From assembly GCF_000430725.1 (NCBI RefSeq), contig NZ_KE387210.1, positions 61,481 through 117,678 of the forward strand: a stretch of DNA of 56,198 nucleotides. The letters are read 5' to 3'. Every line of letters starts with the position of its first letter. Within the stretch, counting starts at the first letter, position 1. Under the pieces are notes generated by a model. It was not told where the DNA came from and did not search any database. It saw only the letters and a list, made by a program, of their open reading frames with translations. This stretch comes from Azohydromonas australica DSM 1124 (GTDB lineage: Bacteria > Pseudomonadota > Gammaproteobacteria > Burkholderiales > Burkholderiaceae_C). Shown piece after piece: positions 55,545 through 56,198 of this stretch. The translations under genes were made by a program, and so were the position numbers.

Positions 55545-56198
55545 ATGGCCACCTTCATCAATTTGCTCGGCACCTCGGGAGTTGCCCAGCTGACGACGGC
55601 ACAGATCGCTGGACTGACGACGGAAGACTGGCGCGCCTTTTCCACGGACCAGATCGTCGCGCTGACCACGGCGCAAGTCCCGGCCATCGGCACGCTGGCC
55701 GTGAGCGTCTTGACGTCGGATCAGCTCAACGCATTGGAAAGCGCTGATCTGCGCGCACTGAACACTGCGGCGATTCGGGCGCTTGGTTCGGCACAGCTTG
55801 CGGCACTGGGTGCGGACCAACTCGACAAGCTCACGACCGCGCAGACTGCGGCGCTGTCCTCGGCCCAAATTGCATCTTTGGGCTCGGCGGACCTTGCTGC
55901 GCTGACCACGGCGCAGCTCAACGCGCTGAGCATGGCGCAGGTGGGGGCGCTGACGACGGCGCAGATTGCGGGGCTGGACGCGGCCAAGCTCGCGGCACTG
56001 GGCACGGCGCAGCTGGCCGCGCTGGGCACCAAGCAGGTGGCGGGACTGAGCACGGCGCAGCTCGACGGGCTCGACAGCGCAGACCTGCGTGCGCTGAGCA
56101 CGGGGGTGATCGCGGGGCTGAGCACGGCGCAGTTCGCGGCGCTGGGCAGCAACCAGCTTGACCAGCTCACCACGGCACAGGTGGCGGCGCTGACGACG
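55545..56198 (+). CDS. Octapeptide-repeat protein under sigma-28 control (3' end outside window)
   Basis: Open from ATG 55545, with GAGGAAA about four bases upstream, to the end of the window (218 codons, no stop). After MATFINLLGTSGVAQ the protein is built from about 25 tandem eight-residue units of the form T-[TS/A]-A-Q-[VIL]-x-A-L (for example TTAQIAGL, GTAQLAAL, STAQLDGL, DSADLRAL). There is no signal peptide, membrane helix or cysteine. The DNA repeats are 24 bp and fairly diverged. I do not recognise a characterised family; similar LTTAQ-type repeats occur in large uncharacterised proteins of Burkholderiales. Late-class expression next to fliE suggests a flagellum-linked or surface role (inference). 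Confidence 0.85.
   Translation, partial: MATFINLLGTSGVAQLTTAQIAGLTTEDWRAFSTDQIVALTTAQVPAIGTLAVSVLTSDQLNALESADLRALNTAAIRALGSAQLAALGADQLDKLTTAQTAALSSAQIASLGSADLAALTTAQLNALSMAQVGALTTAQIAGLDAAKLAALGTAQLAALGTKQVAGLSTAQLDGLDSADLRALSTGVIAGLSTAQFAALGSNQLDQLTTAQVAALTT

Overview
The window is very GC-rich and densely coded. Its gene families (FlhDC-type flagellar clusters, LysR regulators beside small redox genes, a vanillate operon, CheR-pentapeptide chemoreceptors, GTCAT-type palindromic repeats) point to a motile, aerobic betaproteobacterium of the order Burkholderiales (Comamonadaceae/Sphaerotilaceae-like). This is inference from gene content; no rRNA gene is present.

Layout. (1) 1-6938: the C-terminal part of a large repeat adhesin, then two membrane-fusion proteins, one with a GAF-like N-terminus and one fused to a PqqD-like domain and an M50 zinc protease; together they look like a dedicated surface-protein export locus. 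(2) 7054-20794: a degenerate HD-GYP protein with a possible leader peptide, then small redox and stress genes: DsbA-like protein, degenerate MBL protein, two LysR regulators each divergent from a likely target, EndoV-like protein, aldo/keto reductase, NmrA-like protein, cupin, VOC protein, CPA2 antiporter, katG and a DUF2239 gene with twin operator-like palindromes. (3) 21247-24696: vanK-vanA-vanB, for uptake and O-demethylation of vanillate. (4) 24926-38290: a small lipoprotein gene, then a minus-strand chemotaxis block cheY-cheA-mcp1-mcp2-cheW-mcp3-mcp4 led by a sigma-28 promoter. The fourth chemoreceptor is split by an IS607-family element carrying a serine recombinase and a TnpB-like protein; the exact insertion site can be reconstructed. 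(5) 38538-41495: a two-component pair and a secreted trypsin-like protease with a clear intrinsic terminator. (6) 41694-55284: the flagellar export, switch and basal-body genes fliR-Q-P-O-N-M-L and fliK-J-I-H-G-F on the minus strand, with fliE divergent. FliK contains a 33-residue tandem repeat, and palindromic repeat elements sit inside the cluster. (7) 55357-56198: a second sigma-28 promoter reading into an octapeptide-repeat protein that runs off the end of the window.

How the parts fit. Most of the window serves motility and surface behaviour: export of an adhesin, chemosensory signalling, flagellar assembly, and a late-class repeat protein that would be made together with the filament and chemotaxis genes. 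The most promising candidates for something undescribed are the sigma-28-controlled octapeptide-repeat protein beside fliE, the adhesin/GAF-HlyD/PqqD-M50-HlyD locus, and the atypical IS607 TnpB-like protein with its flanking guide region in a chemoreceptor gene.
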